Below, one piece after another: positions 56,981-64,000 of a stretch of 64,000 nucleotides of DNA. Made by a program: the position numbers and the translations under genes. The notes beneath the pieces were generated by a model. The model was given only the letters and a program-made list of their open reading frames with translations, had not been told where the DNA came from and did not search any database. Where the stretch lies: NCBI GenBank assembly GCA_050299555.1, contig JBNKWA010000026.1:16381-80380 (forward strand), read 5' to 3'. Position 1 is the first letter of the stretch. Each line of letters opens with the position of its first letter. The DNA comes from JBNKWA01 sp050299555. Lineage in GTDB: Bacteria > Pseudomonadota > Alphaproteobacteria > Rhodobacterales > Rhodobacteraceae.

Positions 56981-57658
56981 ATGCCGGGCCAGCAATATCA
57001 ATCCGGGCTGCCCGACCGACTGCCGGGCGGGGTGTCGCTCCACTGGTGCCGCCTGGACGACGACAGCGACATGGCGCTGGACCGCGCCGCGGCGCTGCTG
57101 TCTCCGGCCGAGACCGCCCGCGCGGCGCGCTTTCACTTCGACCGCCACCGCACCGCCTTCGTCAGGGCTCGCGGCTTCCTGCGCAGCCGCCTGGGCGCGG
57201 CGACCGGCGCCGACCCGGCGGGGCTGGACTTCGTCTATGGGCCGCGCGGCAAGCCTTCGCTGCCCGGCGGGCCAGAGTTCAACCAGTCCGACAGCGGCGC
57301 CTTCGCGGTCCTCGCCCTCGGTGGCAGCCGTCCCCTCGGCGTCGATGTCGAAAGGCTGACCCATGACCGCGACCTGCCCGGCCTGGCCCGGCGGGTGTTC
57401 ACCGAGGCCGAGCGTGCGGTCCTCGATGCCGCCGCCGACGAGGCGACGTTCGGCCGGCTGTTCTTTGCCTTCTGGACCGCCAAGGAAGCCCGCATGAAGC
57501 TGACCGGCGAGGGCCTGGCGCTCGACCCGCTGGCCATTCGCCTGCGGCTCGACGATGGCCGCCCCACCGGTTTCGAGAGCCCGGACCAGCCCCGGGCGCG
57601 GCTGCTGGCGATCACCGCGCCGGAAGGCTACGCCTGCCACCTGGCAATAGCCGCGTGA
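56981..57658 (+). CDS. 4'-phosphopantetheinyl transferase, Sfp type
   Basis: Activates carrier domains by moving phosphopantetheine from CoA to the conserved serine. It is 225 residues, the normal length for Sfp-like enzymes. Signatures are PLGVDVERLTHDRD with the metal-binding Asp-x-Glu, FTEAERAVLDAA, and FFAFWTAKEARMKLTGEGL. YGPRGKPSLPGGPEFNQSDS supplies the usual substrate-side motif. An AAGGA lies 10 bases before the ATG. Its position directly after the NRPS and PKS genes makes the two carriers, and possibly all three-domain partners, its evident targets. Confidence 0.92.
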   Translation: MPGQQYQSGLPDRLPGGVSLHWCRLDDDSDMALDRAAALLSPAETARAARFHFDRHRTAFVRARGFLRSRLGAATGADPAGLDFVYGPRGKPSLPGGPEFNQSDSGAFAVLALGGSRPLGVDVERLTHDRDLPGLARRVFTEAERAVLDAAADEATFGRLFFAFWTAKEARMKLTGEGLALDPLAIRLRLDDGRPTGFESPDQPRARLLAITAPEGYACHLAIAA

Positions 57659-57816
57659 CTGCCGCCGACTGTGCGATTCCGCACGCCATGGGCGAAATAT
57701 TGACTTCGCTGCACCGCAAAAATGGCTTTGTCCGAATCGACGCGGCGCGTTAACCTTCTTGGCTTGTGACGATACGGCAACGTATCGGCTTTCTGAGGGT
57801 TGGGGGCCCTTCAAAA

Positions 57817-59055
57817 ATGTTGAACATCGGCGCCACGGCGCTGGTGCGTGGTATTGGCCGCGACCAGCGCGCTACTCTGCTAATAGTTCTGGTGGGTTCG
57901 TTTTTTGTGCTGATGGGGTGCTACGTTGCGGCCCGTTACGGCATGGTCATTGCCAATGGCGGCAGTGCCTGGACCACCGGCGACTGGCTTATCCACTACG
58001 ATCACGGCTTCGTCCGGCGCGGCATCACCGGCGCGTTCACCCTCTGGGTAAGCGACCTGACCGGGTTCGGCGTGGTCTGGGTTGCCGGGATGACCCAGAT
58101 CGCGGTCTATGCCGCCTATCTCGGCCTGGTGATGGCGTGCTTCCTGACCGTCCGGCTGACGGTGCCGGTGCTGCTGTTGCTCTTCTCGCCGGCCTTCCTG
58201 ATGTATTCCTTCTATTATCTGCAGACCGGACTTCGCAAAGAGATCGTCGCCCATCTCGCGGTGGCGATGATCGCGGCGGCGGCCATCGGCGTGCGGCGCA
58301 CGGGCATGCGCCGCGGTCTGAACATGCCGCTGCTCTATGGCGGGCTGGTCACCTTCCTGATCGCCGGGCTGTCGCACGAGGCCAACACCTTCCTGGCGCT
58401 GATCCCGGTGGCGTTCCTGGCCATGTACCAGTACGCGGGACTGATAAGCCGCAGGCTGATGGTCTGGGGCAGTGGCGCCATGCTGATCGGCTCGGCGGTC
58501 GTGCTTCTGGCCGCCGCCACCTGGAAGGGCATCGGCATCGCCCAGCCGATCTGCGACGACCTGGTCGCCCGCGGCGTCGATCCGATCTATTGCCAGGCCG
58601 CCATCGGCTGGCTGGAGCACGGCACCGTCTTTGCCATCGAGTTCATGTGGAGCGAGATCATTGCCACCGGCTACTGGCCGCATTTCATCCTCGGCTATGC
58701 GCTGGCGCTCCTGCCCTTCCTGGCGTTCCGCCGCACCGATGGCGGCCCGAACCGGCCGGTCATGATCGCCGCGGCACTGGGGCTGCTGGCCCTGTCGCCG
58801 CTCTTCGTGGTCGCCTCCGACTGGGGACGGTGGATCGTCATGTACATCTTCGGGCTGACGCTGCTGACCGTGACCGCCCTTCGGCTGCAGTTGATCGAGC
58901 CGCGCTGGACTCGGGTGCGCTGGTCCTGGTCGGCGGTTCCGGTCGGGTTCTTCTGGTCGATTCCGGCGTCCGGCGAAGGGCTGGCCCTGGGCATGCTGAG
59001 CAAGGCGGCGCGCGCCTTCGAGCGCGTCGCCGAGATTGCCGCCGGGCTTCTCTGA
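57817..59055 (+). CDS. Polytopic membrane protein, polysaccharide-polymerase-like
   Basis: About 412 residues with around ten predicted membrane segments (for example ATLLIVLVGSFFVLMGCYVA and VPVLLLLFSPAFLMYSFYYL). The segment GDWLIHYDHGFVRRGITG near the N-terminus is a pattern I recognise from membrane proteins in capsule and O-antigen loci, but no enzyme activity is established for that group that I can name. The ATG at 57817 is used; an in-frame GTG at 57766 has no better ribosome site. Placed between the PPTase gene and UDP-glucose dehydrogenase gene, it fits an exopolysaccharide role. Confidence 0.7.
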   Translation: MLNIGATALVRGIGRDQRATLLIVLVGSFFVLMGCYVAARYGMVIANGGSAWTTGDWLIHYDHGFVRRGITGAFTLWVSDLTGFGVVWVAGMTQIAVYAAYLGLVMACFLTVRLTVPVLLLLFSPAFLMYSFYYLQTGLRKEIVAHLAVAMIAAAAIGVRRTGMRRGLNMPLLYGGLVTFLIAGLSHEANTFLALIPVAFLAMYQYAGLISRRLMVWGSGAMLIGSAVVLLAAATWKGIGIAQPICDDLVARGVDPIYCQAAIGWLEHGTVFAIEFMWSEIIATGYWPHFILGYALALLPFLAFRRTDGGPNRPVMIAAALGLLALSPLFVVASDWGRWIVMYIFGLTLLTVTALRLQLIEPRWTRVRWSWSAVPVGFFWSIPASGEGLALGMLSKAARAFERVAEIAAGLL

Positions 59056-59095
59056 GCCCGGCCCGCGGGCGCCTGTCTGTCCCGGTGAAGGAACA

Positions 59096-59139
59096 CCCCG
59101 GCTGAGCGGGACGAAAGCCGGGCCGGCCGGGGCCTTTTT
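59096..59139 (+). terminator. Hairpin with T tail after the membrane-protein gene
   Basis: CCCGGCT (59097-59103) pairs with AGCCGGG (59116-59122), and the outer CCCCGG can also pair with CCGGGG at 59128; TTTTT follows at 59135. Another perfect 8-bp stem (GCCGGGCT / AGCCCGGC, 59041-59062) covers the stop codon itself. Several overlapping stems make the exact terminator uncertain. Confidence 0.45.
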
Positions 59140-59143
59140 GCCG

Positions 59144-59218
59144 ATCGCGCCCCGCCTTCCGGGCCGGTCGCGCCCCACCCGCCCACCCGTCGCGCCCGCC
59201 CCGGATGTCGGGCGCGAT
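59144..59218 (+). repeat. G4-hairpin element, copy 6 (diverged)
   Basis: Outer arms ATCGCGCCC (from 59144) and GGGCGCGAT (to 59218) pair perfectly. The centre is CCCCACCCGCCCACCCG, again four C-tracts with one-base spacers, and is flanked by GGTCGCG / CGCGCCC. The stem is longer and less perfect than in copies 1-5. It is 89 bases after the stop of the membrane-protein gene. Confidence 0.7.
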
Positions 59219-59322
59219 CGGGTAGCGCGCGGGGCAGGGTTCCTCGAAAAAGCTGGCCCTGATCCCGGCGCCGCCTTATGAGCGGGTGAAACCCCCGACA
59301 GAGGCGGCAGGCGCGGCAGGTC

Positions 59323-60648
59323 ATGCGGATCACGGTTTTCGGAACGGGCTATGTCGGGTTGGTGCAGGGCGCGGTGCTGGCCGAAGTCGGCCACGACGTG
59401 ATCTGCGTCGATCCCGATGCTGCCAAGATCGCCGCGATCGAGTCCGGGGTCATGCCGATCCACGAACCCGGGCTGGAACGGCTGGTGACCGAAAATGCCG
59501 CTGCCGGCCGCCTCGCCTTCACCACCGACACCGGCGAGGGTGTGCGCCACGGGCGCATCCTGTTCATCGCCGTCGGCACGCCTCCGGGCGCCGACGGCGC
59601 CGCCGACCTCTCACAGGTGGCGGCGGTTGCCGACCAGATCGGAGCGGCGCTGCAGGGCCCGGCGCTGGTGGTCAACAAGTCCACCGTCCCGGTGGGCACC
59701 GTCGATCTGGTGCGCGGGCGGATCGCCGCGGCGCTGGCCGCGCGCGGCGCCGGGATCGATTTCGACGTGGTCTCCAACCCCGAATTCCTCAAGGAAGGCT
59801 CGGCGGTCGCCGACTGCATGAAGCCCGACCGCATCATCGTCGGCCTCGACAGCAAGGACAGCGAGACGCTCCTGCGCGATCTCTATGCGCCGTTCAATCG
59901 CAACCACGAGAAGATGATCGTGATGGATGCGCGCTCGGCCGAGCTGACCAAATACGCCGCCAACTGCATGCTGGCGACCAAGATCAGCTTCATGAACGAG
60001 ATCGCGGTGATCGCCGACCGGCTCGGTGCCGATGTCGAGGCGGTGCGGCTGGGGATCGGTGCCGATCCGCGCATCGGCTATCACTTCATCTACGCTGGTG
60101 CCGGCTATGGCGGCGCCTGTTTCCCCAAGGACGTGCGCGCCCTCATCCACACCGCCCGCGGCCAGGGCGTGGAGCCGCATGTGCTGGCCGCCGTCGAGGC
60201 CCGCAACTCGGCCCAGAAGGGGGTGCTCTTCGACAAGATCAGCCAGCACTACGACGGCAAGCTGAAGGGCCGGGTGATCGCCCTCTGGGGGCTGGCCTTC
60301 AAGCCCAACACCAACGACATGCGCGAGGCGCCGTCGCGGGCACTGATGGAGGCGCTCTGGGATGCGGGTGCCATCGTGCAGGCCTACGACCCGCAGGCGA
60401 TGGAAGAGGCGCAGGCGATCTACGGCATCCGCCCCGACCTCAGGCTCTGCGGCACCAAGGAGGCGGCCCTGGCCGGTGCCGACGCGCTGGCGGTGGTGAC
60501 CGAGTGGCGGGCCTTCCACGCGCCGGATTTCGACGCCATCCGGGCGGCGCTGAGCGATCCGGTGCTGTTCGACGGCCGCAACCTCTACGATCCCGCCCGG
60601 CTGCGCGCCCGGGGCTTCACCCATTACGGCATCGGCCGGGGCACCTGA
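59323..60648 (+). CDS. ugd: UDP-glucose 6-dehydrogenase
   Basis: Makes UDP-glucuronic acid for exopolysaccharide or lipid synthesis, 441 residues. The NAD site is ITVFGTGYVGLVQGAVLAE, with VNKSTVPVGTVD and NPEFLKEGSAVADCMKPDRI. The catalytic Cys is in AGYGGACFPKDVRALI, and GLAFKPNTNDMREAPS starts the UDP-sugar-binding end. It is clearly a different subgroup from the GDP-mannose-type dehydrogenase at 40.7 kb. The stop is followed by a promoter-like pair and a secreted-protein gene. Confidence 0.93.
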   Translation: MRITVFGTGYVGLVQGAVLAEVGHDVICVDPDAAKIAAIESGVMPIHEPGLERLVTENAAAGRLAFTTDTGEGVRHGRILFIAVGTPPGADGAADLSQVAAVADQIGAALQGPALVVNKSTVPVGTVDLVRGRIAAALAARGAGIDFDVVSNPEFLKEGSAVADCMKPDRIIVGLDSKDSETLLRDLYAPFNRNHEKMIVMDARSAELTKYAANCMLATKISFMNEIAVIADRLGADVEAVRLGIGADPRIGYHFIYAGAGYGGACFPKDVRALIHTARGQGVEPHVLAAVEARNSAQKGVLFDKISQHYDGKLKGRVIALWGLAFKPNTNDMREAPSRALMEALWDAGAIVQAYDPQAMEEAQAIYGIRPDLRLCGTKEAALAGADALAVVTEWRAFHAPDFDAIRAALSDPVLFDGRNLYDPARLRARGFTHYGIGRGT

Positions 60649-60722
60649 ACCGGCAGGGCCGGCGCCCGTTTACCGTGGCGCAACATCGGCCGCCATTGCG
60701 CGCCGGAACCCCGCAATCGCGA

Positions 60723-60751
60723 TTGCCCGGCGTCGATTAACGGAGTATAAA
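60723..60751 (+). promoter_or_regulatory. Sigma-70-like promoter of the VPLPA-CTERM-like gene
   Basis: TTGCCC (60723-60728), 17 bases, TATAAA (60746-60751). The transcript would start near 60758 and the ATG at 60786 has TAGGAGAG just upstream. This is the cleanest promoter pair seen in the window. Confidence 0.6.
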
Positions 60752-60785
60752 CGAGGCGTTTCGTGTACCTGGTAGGAGAGTCCGT

Positions 60786-61163
60786 ATGACTCGCGCGTCT
60801 ATCGGGGTGGCTGCGGCCGCCCTTTTCGTTCTGGCCGCAGGCACCGCCTCGGCAACCACTTCCAACAACTTCCCGGGCGGCGGGGTTCAACCCGGCTTCG
60901 GCGGCTGGAACATCCCCAACCCGTTCGGCAACCACGGCGGCGCCCAGCCGGGCGGGCCAAGCCCCTTTGCCGGTGGCTCGCCCATGAGCTGGCTGGTCGA
61001 CTGCAACGACTGGGCCTGGACGAAGCCGAAGGACGGTTTCAAGCCCGAGCCCTGCGATGACGACATCACCGCCCCGGTGCCGCTGCCGGGCGGCCTGCCG
61101 CTGGCCGGCGCCGGCCTGGCCGCGCTCGCCCTGGTGGCGCGCAGCAAAGCCCGCAAGGCCTGA
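60786..61163 (+). CDS. Secreted protein with VPLPA-CTERM-like sorting tail
   Basis: A 125-residue exported protein. The signal peptide is MTRASIGVAAAALFVLAAG, cleaved near ASA-T. The middle is rich in Gly, Pro and Asn with a CNDWAWTKPKDGFKPEPCDD patch of two cysteines. The C-terminus is a tripartite sorting signal: VPLPGGLPL, a hydrophobic run (AGAGLAALALVA) and a basic end (RSKARKA). This matches the VPLPA variant of PEP-CTERM signals, which exosortase-like enzymes process in Rhodobacterales, usually beside exopolysaccharide genes. No exosortase gene is in the window. TAGGAGAG precedes the ATG. Confidence 0.8.
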   Translation: MTRASIGVAAAALFVLAAGTASATTSNNFPGGGVQPGFGGWNIPNPFGNHGGAQPGGPSPFAGGSPMSWLVDCNDWAWTKPKDGFKPEPCDDDITAPVPLPGGLPLAGAGLAALALVARSKARKA

Positions 61164-61197
61164 TCGCTTCCGCCCGATCGCTTCCGCCTGAGAGATG

Positions 61198-61217
61198 CCG
61201 GCGCCACAAGGCGCCGG
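61198..61217. terminator. Hairpin between convergent VPLPA-CTERM-like gene and gcrA
   Basis: CCGGCGCC, loop ACAA, GGCGCCGG is a perfect 8-bp stem located midway between two convergent stop codons. The tail is only weakly T-rich on either strand. A short direct repeat, GATCGCTTCCGCC, stands just before it. Confidence 0.55.
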
Positions 61218-61227
61218 TCCTCGCGCC

Positions 61228-61854
61228 TCAGCGCGAGCCGGAGCGCCGGTCGCGGCGGCTCGACAGCGGCTGGAACGCCACCGCCACATGCGCCTCGCAA
61301 TAGGGTTTGCCCGGCGCCGCGGCATGGCCACAGAACCAGAAATCATCCGTCGCCGGATCGCCGATCGGCCATTTGCAGGTGCGTTCGGTCAACTGCAGCA
61401 GTGTCAGCCGGCGCGCCTTCTTCTCGACCTGCACCAGGTTGGCCAGCGCCTCTTCGCTGATCTCCGACTGGCTCGGCTGCGGCGGCAGCGGCTGTCCCGG
61501 AACCGCCGGCGGCTTGGGCCGCATCTGCGCCGGCGCCGGCTTGGCCGGCACCGCGTCGGCGCGCGCCGGCTCGGGGCGCACCGCTTCGGTCATCGACTTC
61601 TGCTCCAGCGGGGCCTCCGTCTCGCGCGCCGGGGGCGGATCGTCGCGCACCGGGGCGGCCGCCGCCGGTCCGGCCGGCGCGCTGCCCGAGGCGCTGGCGG
61701 CCGGCGCGGCGCGGTTGGAAAGGCCCAGCCGGTGCACCTTGCCGATCACCGCGTTGCGGGTAACGCCGCCCAGATCCTTGGCGATCTGGCTGGCCGACTT
61801 GCCGTCGTTCCACATCGAAATCAGCTTCTCGACGCGTTCGTCGGTCCAGGACAT
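61228..61854 (-). CDS. gcrA: Cell-cycle regulator GcrA
   Basis: Sigma-70 cofactor of 208 residues that activates promoters with CcrM-methylated GANTC sites. The N-terminal DNA-binding domain is unmistakable (SWTDERVEKLISMWNDGKSA, with SQIAKDLGGVTRNAVIGKVH). A long proline/alanine-rich linker follows. The C-terminal sigma-binding part ends in CKWPIGDPATDDFWFCGHAA and PYCEAHVAVAFQPLS, with paired cysteines. ATG 61854 has GGAG upstream. The linker is long compared with Caulobacter GcrA (about 170 residues). The cluster of GANTC sites at 6.8 kb is a possible target in this window. Confidence 0.95.
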   Translation of the reverse strand: MSWTDERVEKLISMWNDGKSASQIAKDLGGVTRNAVIGKVHRLGLSNRAAPAASASGSAPAGPAAAAPVRDDPPPARETEAPLEQKSMTEAVRPEPARADAVPAKPAPAQMRPKPPAVPGQPLPPQPSQSEISEEALANLVQVEKKARRLTLLQLTERTCKWPIGDPATDDFWFCGHAAAPGKPYCEAHVAVAFQPLSSRRDRRSGSR

Positions 61855-62019
61855 GGCTCTCTCCATCATGGTCACCCATAACATCCGGCACGCCCGGCGG
61901 GCTTCGCCGACTGCCGTCCCTCGCACTGTGGGGGAACGCCGCGGGTGGGCCACTATTGTAACCCGCGCGCGCCGAGTTACAAGTTGCTCGGCAAGCAAGG
62001 ATGCACGGGAAGCCCAGCC

Positions 62020-62784
62020 TTGGCGACAGAACAAACCACACGGGTGGCGCTGGTCACCGGCGCCGCGCGGCGCCTTGGCCGGGCGATCGCGCTGGCGCTG
62101 GCGGGCGAGGGCTATGCCATCGCCGCCCATTACGGGCAAAGCGCCGACGATGCCGCAAGCCTGAAATCCCGGATCGAGGCGGCGGGCGGCACCTGCGCGC
62201 TTTTCCCTGCCGATCTGGCCGATGCAAGGGCCGCGTCGGCGCTGGTGGGCGAGGTGGCCGCGGCGATGGGCACGCCGCAGGTCCTGGTCAACAACGCCTC
62301 CACCTTCTTCAACGACGACGCCACCGACTTCACCCCCGAAGGGCTGGCCAGCAACATGGCCGTCAACCTGACCGCGCCGCTGCTGCTGGCGCAGGCATTC
62401 TTCGAGCGTGCCGAGGCGGACCGCGACAACGTCATCGTCAACATGCTCGACAACAAGCTCTACGGGCTCAACCCGGACTTCTTCACCTACACGCTGGCCA
62501 AGGCGGGGCTCGGCGCCGCCACCGAGATGCTGGCGCTGCGCTTCGCGCCCAGGGTCCGGACCTGCGGCATCGCCCCGTCGGTGACGCTGGTCTCGGGCAA
62601 GCAGACCCAGGAGGCGTTCGAGCGGTCCTGGCGCATGAACCCGCTCGGCCGCGGCCCGACCCCGCAGGAGATCGGCGACGCGGTCGCCTTCATACTCAGG
62701 TCGGCGGCGATGAACGGCCGGGTGATCGTGATCGATGGCGGGCAGAGCCTGGCCCGGCCGCCCCGGGACGTGGGCTTCCTGTGA
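62020..62784 (+). CDS. SDR-family oxidoreductase, pteridine-reductase-like
   Basis: Short-chain dehydrogenase of 254 residues. The NADP site is ALVTGAARRLGRAIALALAG, whose GAARRLG is typical of pteridine reductases and FolM; the active site is YTLAKAGLGAATEML (Tyr-x-x-x-Lys), with NNAS earlier. The start is taken as TTG 62020 with GGAAG 8 bases before it, since no in-frame ATG precedes the conserved part. The stop overlaps the dihydroneopterin aldolase gene by GTGA, which supports a pterin or folate role such as dihydromonapterin reductase. The substrate is inferred. Confidence 0.82.
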   Translation: MATEQTTRVALVTGAARRLGRAIALALAGEGYAIAAHYGQSADDAASLKSRIEAAGGTCALFPADLADARAASALVGEVAAAMGTPQVLVNNASTFFNDDATDFTPEGLASNMAVNLTAPLLLAQAFFERAEADRDNVIVNMLDNKLYGLNPDFFTYTLAKAGLGAATEMLALRFAPRVRTCGIAPSVTLVSGKQTQEAFERSWRMNPLGRGPTPQEIGDAVAFILRSAAMNGRVIVIDGGQSLARPPRDVGFL

Positions 62785-63128
62785 AGCGGGCAGGCTACGT
62801 GGTGGTGCTGCGCGACGTGACCGTGGCGATGTACCTCGGCATCCACGCCCATGAAAAGGCGGTGACCCAGCGGGTGGTGCTGAACGCGCGCGTGACGCTG
62901 GCCGACGATCTGCCTCAGGGCTACTGGTACGATTACGACGGCCTGCATGGCTTCATCGCCAGTCTGGCCGGCGCCCGCATCGAGACCCATGAGGAGCTGC
63001 TCGGCCGCATCGCCGCCTTCGTGCTCGCCGACAGCCACGTGGCTGGGGTCTGGCTGTCCTCCTCCAAGCCGGACATCTTTCCCGATGCCGCCGGTGTCGG
63101 CATCGAGATGCAGTTTTCCCGCGACTAG
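62781..63128 (+). CDS. folB: Dihydroneopterin aldolase family protein
   Basis: A 115-residue protein of the FolB/FolX fold, which acts on dihydroneopterin in folate synthesis. Typical parts are VVLRDVTVAMYLGIHAHEKA (the G-x-H-x-x-E-like substrate site) and the C-terminal VAGVWLSSSKPDIFPDAAGV. It is translated from a GTG that overlaps the stop of the pteridine-reductase-like gene. Epimerase activity (FolX) cannot be excluded. No folK or folP is adjacent. Confidence 0.83.
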   Translation: MKRAGYVVVLRDVTVAMYLGIHAHEKAVTQRVVLNARVTLADDLPQGYWYDYDGLHGFIASLAGARIETHEELLGRIAAFVLADSHVAGVWLSSSKPDIFPDAAGVGIEMQFSRD

Positions 63129-63234
63129 GCGCGGGCTCCGTGCCCTCTGTTCAGTGATCCGGGTTCCGCGATCCGGTCCCGGAGCCGGCCACTCGCTTGG
63201 TCGGCCTTCGGCCTTGCCCCATACACCTGGAAAG

Positions 63235-63283
63235 ATCGCGCCCGGGCGCTCCCCGCCCACCCACCCTCGCGCCCGGGCGCGAT
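63235..63283 (+). repeat. G4-hairpin element, copy 5
   Basis: Left arm 63235-63249, loop 63250-63268 (TCCCCGCCCACCCACCCTC) and right arm 63269-63283 are base-for-base identical to copy 3 at 33753-33801. The stem is a perfect 15 bp. It lies 107 bases after the folB stop. Confidence 0.9.
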
Positions 63284-63676
63284 TGGCGCTTGGGGGCACT
63301 GGCAACGCGTGGCGGGCGCGCCCCGCCCGCCCGTGGCCGGGGTCGTACGTGGTGCCGCGACGTGCGGCGCTGCAGGGGGCGCCCGAACTGGGCCGGCACG
63401 CCCGACAGACAGGCACCCCGCCCCGGCCCCCGAGCCGGGGCCTCTGGTCCCGCCGGTGCAGCTGCCATCAGCCATGGTACGGGATAGGTCGTGAAGGGCC
63501 GCCGTGCCGGCGCCGGACTGGCCCCGAGGGCCGGCGCTCTGGCTACAAAATGCGCAGATGCACGGGGAAGAGGTGCGTGGCCTGAGTAGATCGCCACAGC
63601 CCGACCGTCGCGGCGCCTCCCCCGGTCCGGCGCCGGGGCGGCGGTGCGCGCAGAAGGCCCGGACGACCAGTCCGGG

Positions 63677-63740
63677 CCGCGCCCTTTTGGCCGCGGCCTC
63701 CCCCCCGGTGGAGGGCGGATCGCGCGGCCAAAAGGGGCGG
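63677..63740. repeat. Long inverted repeat with CCTTTTGGCC arms
   Basis: The left arm (about 63677-63695, containing CCCTTTTGGCCGCG) pairs with the right arm (63721-63740, CGCGCGGCCAAAAGGGGCGG) over most of 18 bases. The centre is C- then G-rich but does not have the regular four-tract loop of the G4-hairpin family. It may be a bidirectional terminator or a degenerate relative. Confidence 0.55.
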
Positions 63741-63858
63741 GAAGGTCTCGGCGGTGTGGCGACATGAACCACGCCGCCCCGGCCGCTCGCGGTGCCCTCC
63801 CAGGGTCGGGACGCGGCCCCCGGCGCCGCACTGATGCGCACCGGGCCGGGGCAGCGCG

Positions 63859-63919
63859 CGACCCGTCATCCCCGGGCGCGGGGGAGGGTGGGCGGGACGC
63901 GACCGGGGATGACGGGTCG
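63859..63919 (-). repeat. G4-hairpin element, copy 7 (opposite orientation)
   Basis: Arms CGACCCGTCATCCCCGG (63859-63875) and CCGGGGATGACGGGTCG (63903-63919) pair perfectly over 17 bp and are unlike any other copy. The centre carries GGGGAGGGTGGGCGGG (63881-63896), so the four G-tracts are on the plus strand here. Its 13-base core GAGGGTGGGCGGG (63884-63896) matches the complement of the shared loop. Confidence 0.75.
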
Positions 63920-63972
63920 GCAACAAGCCCTGCCGGCAGCACCCCGTTCCCCCGCGCGCGCCCACAGTGTCC

Positions 63973-63992
63973 CCATCGGCGTTAACACTTTT
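63973..63992 (+). repeat. GTTAACACTTTT element, second copy
   Basis: CCATCGGCGTTAACACTTTT differs by one base from 33651-33670 and is likewise preceded by GTGTCCCC. The window ends 8 bases later, so what follows cannot be read. Confidence 0.6.
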
Positions 63993-64000
63993 ATCTTTTG

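Larger units (their letters stand above)
63129..64000. other. 872-bp structured non-coding region to the window end
   Basis: No frame here has a ribosome site, known domain or non-repetitive composition that I would accept as a gene. It holds G4-hairpin copies 5 and 7, a third long hairpin at 63677-63740, and the second GTTAACACTTTT element at 63973-63992. GC content is very high, with many short inverted repeats. Confidence 0.6.

Noticed and set aside
63644..63985. Plus-strand 113-codon frame near the window end
   Set aside because: Runs through a perfect 17-bp hairpin, has a biased Gly/Arg/Pro composition and no ribosome site.

Overview
The window is high-GC DNA from an alphaproteobacterium, most likely a member of the Rhodobacterales (Rhodobacter/Roseobacter group). 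The markers for this are GcrA, a CenR-type regulator, several GANTC (CcrM) sites, PTS-Ntr enzyme I, a DUF1127 protein and a VPLPA-type C-terminal sorting tail. No rRNA, tRNA, CRISPR array, transposase or phage gene was found. The genus cannot be fixed from the sequence alone.

Layout. From 1 to 18 kb there is mostly conserved housekeeping: the 3' part of ribD, two paralogous small secreted proteins, an HD hydrolase/acetyltransferase pair, two tiny genes divergent from a LysR regulator, cnoX-LON-Trm112, an amidase, a DapC-like aminotransferase, ftsK, lolA, xth, cenR, ribA, an L,D-transpeptidase and a Ca2+/Na+ exchanger. From 18 to 21 kb lie rpsO and pnp. From 21.9 to 29.5 kb is a complete phosphate regulon on the minus strand (phoR, pstS-C-A-B, phoU, phoB) with a Pho box before pstS. 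From 29.6 to 33.6 kb are a DUF1178 gene, lysC and ptsP. An alpha/beta hydrolase bracketed by two copies of a compound repeat follows. Next are a pyruvyltransferase/sialyltransferase-like pair and a two-gene molybdenum hydroxylase.

From 40.7 to 61.2 kb is the accessory heart of the window. A polysaccharide set (sugar-nucleotide dehydrogenase, GT4 glycosyltransferase, mannose-1-P guanylyltransferase) is followed by a small repeat protein and then a two-protein hybrid NRPS-PKS line. The first enzyme reads formyltransferase / adenylation domain split by a luciferase-like monooxygenase / carrier. The second reads KS-AT-KR-DH-ACP-TE. A dedicated Sfp-type phosphopantetheinyl transferase follows, and then more envelope genes (a polytopic membrane protein, UDP-glucose dehydrogenase, a VPLPA-CTERM-like secreted protein). 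The adenylation pocket reads like a glycine code. The window closes with gcrA, an SDR/dihydroneopterin aldolase pair and about 870 bp of structured non-coding DNA.

The most unusual signal is not a gene. A dispersed family of seven hairpins has a nearly fixed apical loop (TCCCCGCCCGCCCACCCTC-like), while the stem arms differ between copies but stay self-complementary. The complement of every loop has four G-tracts separated by single bases, which is a strong G-quadruplex pattern, and substitutions in most loops fall in the spacer bases. Six copies sit just downstream of plus-strand genes in the same orientation.
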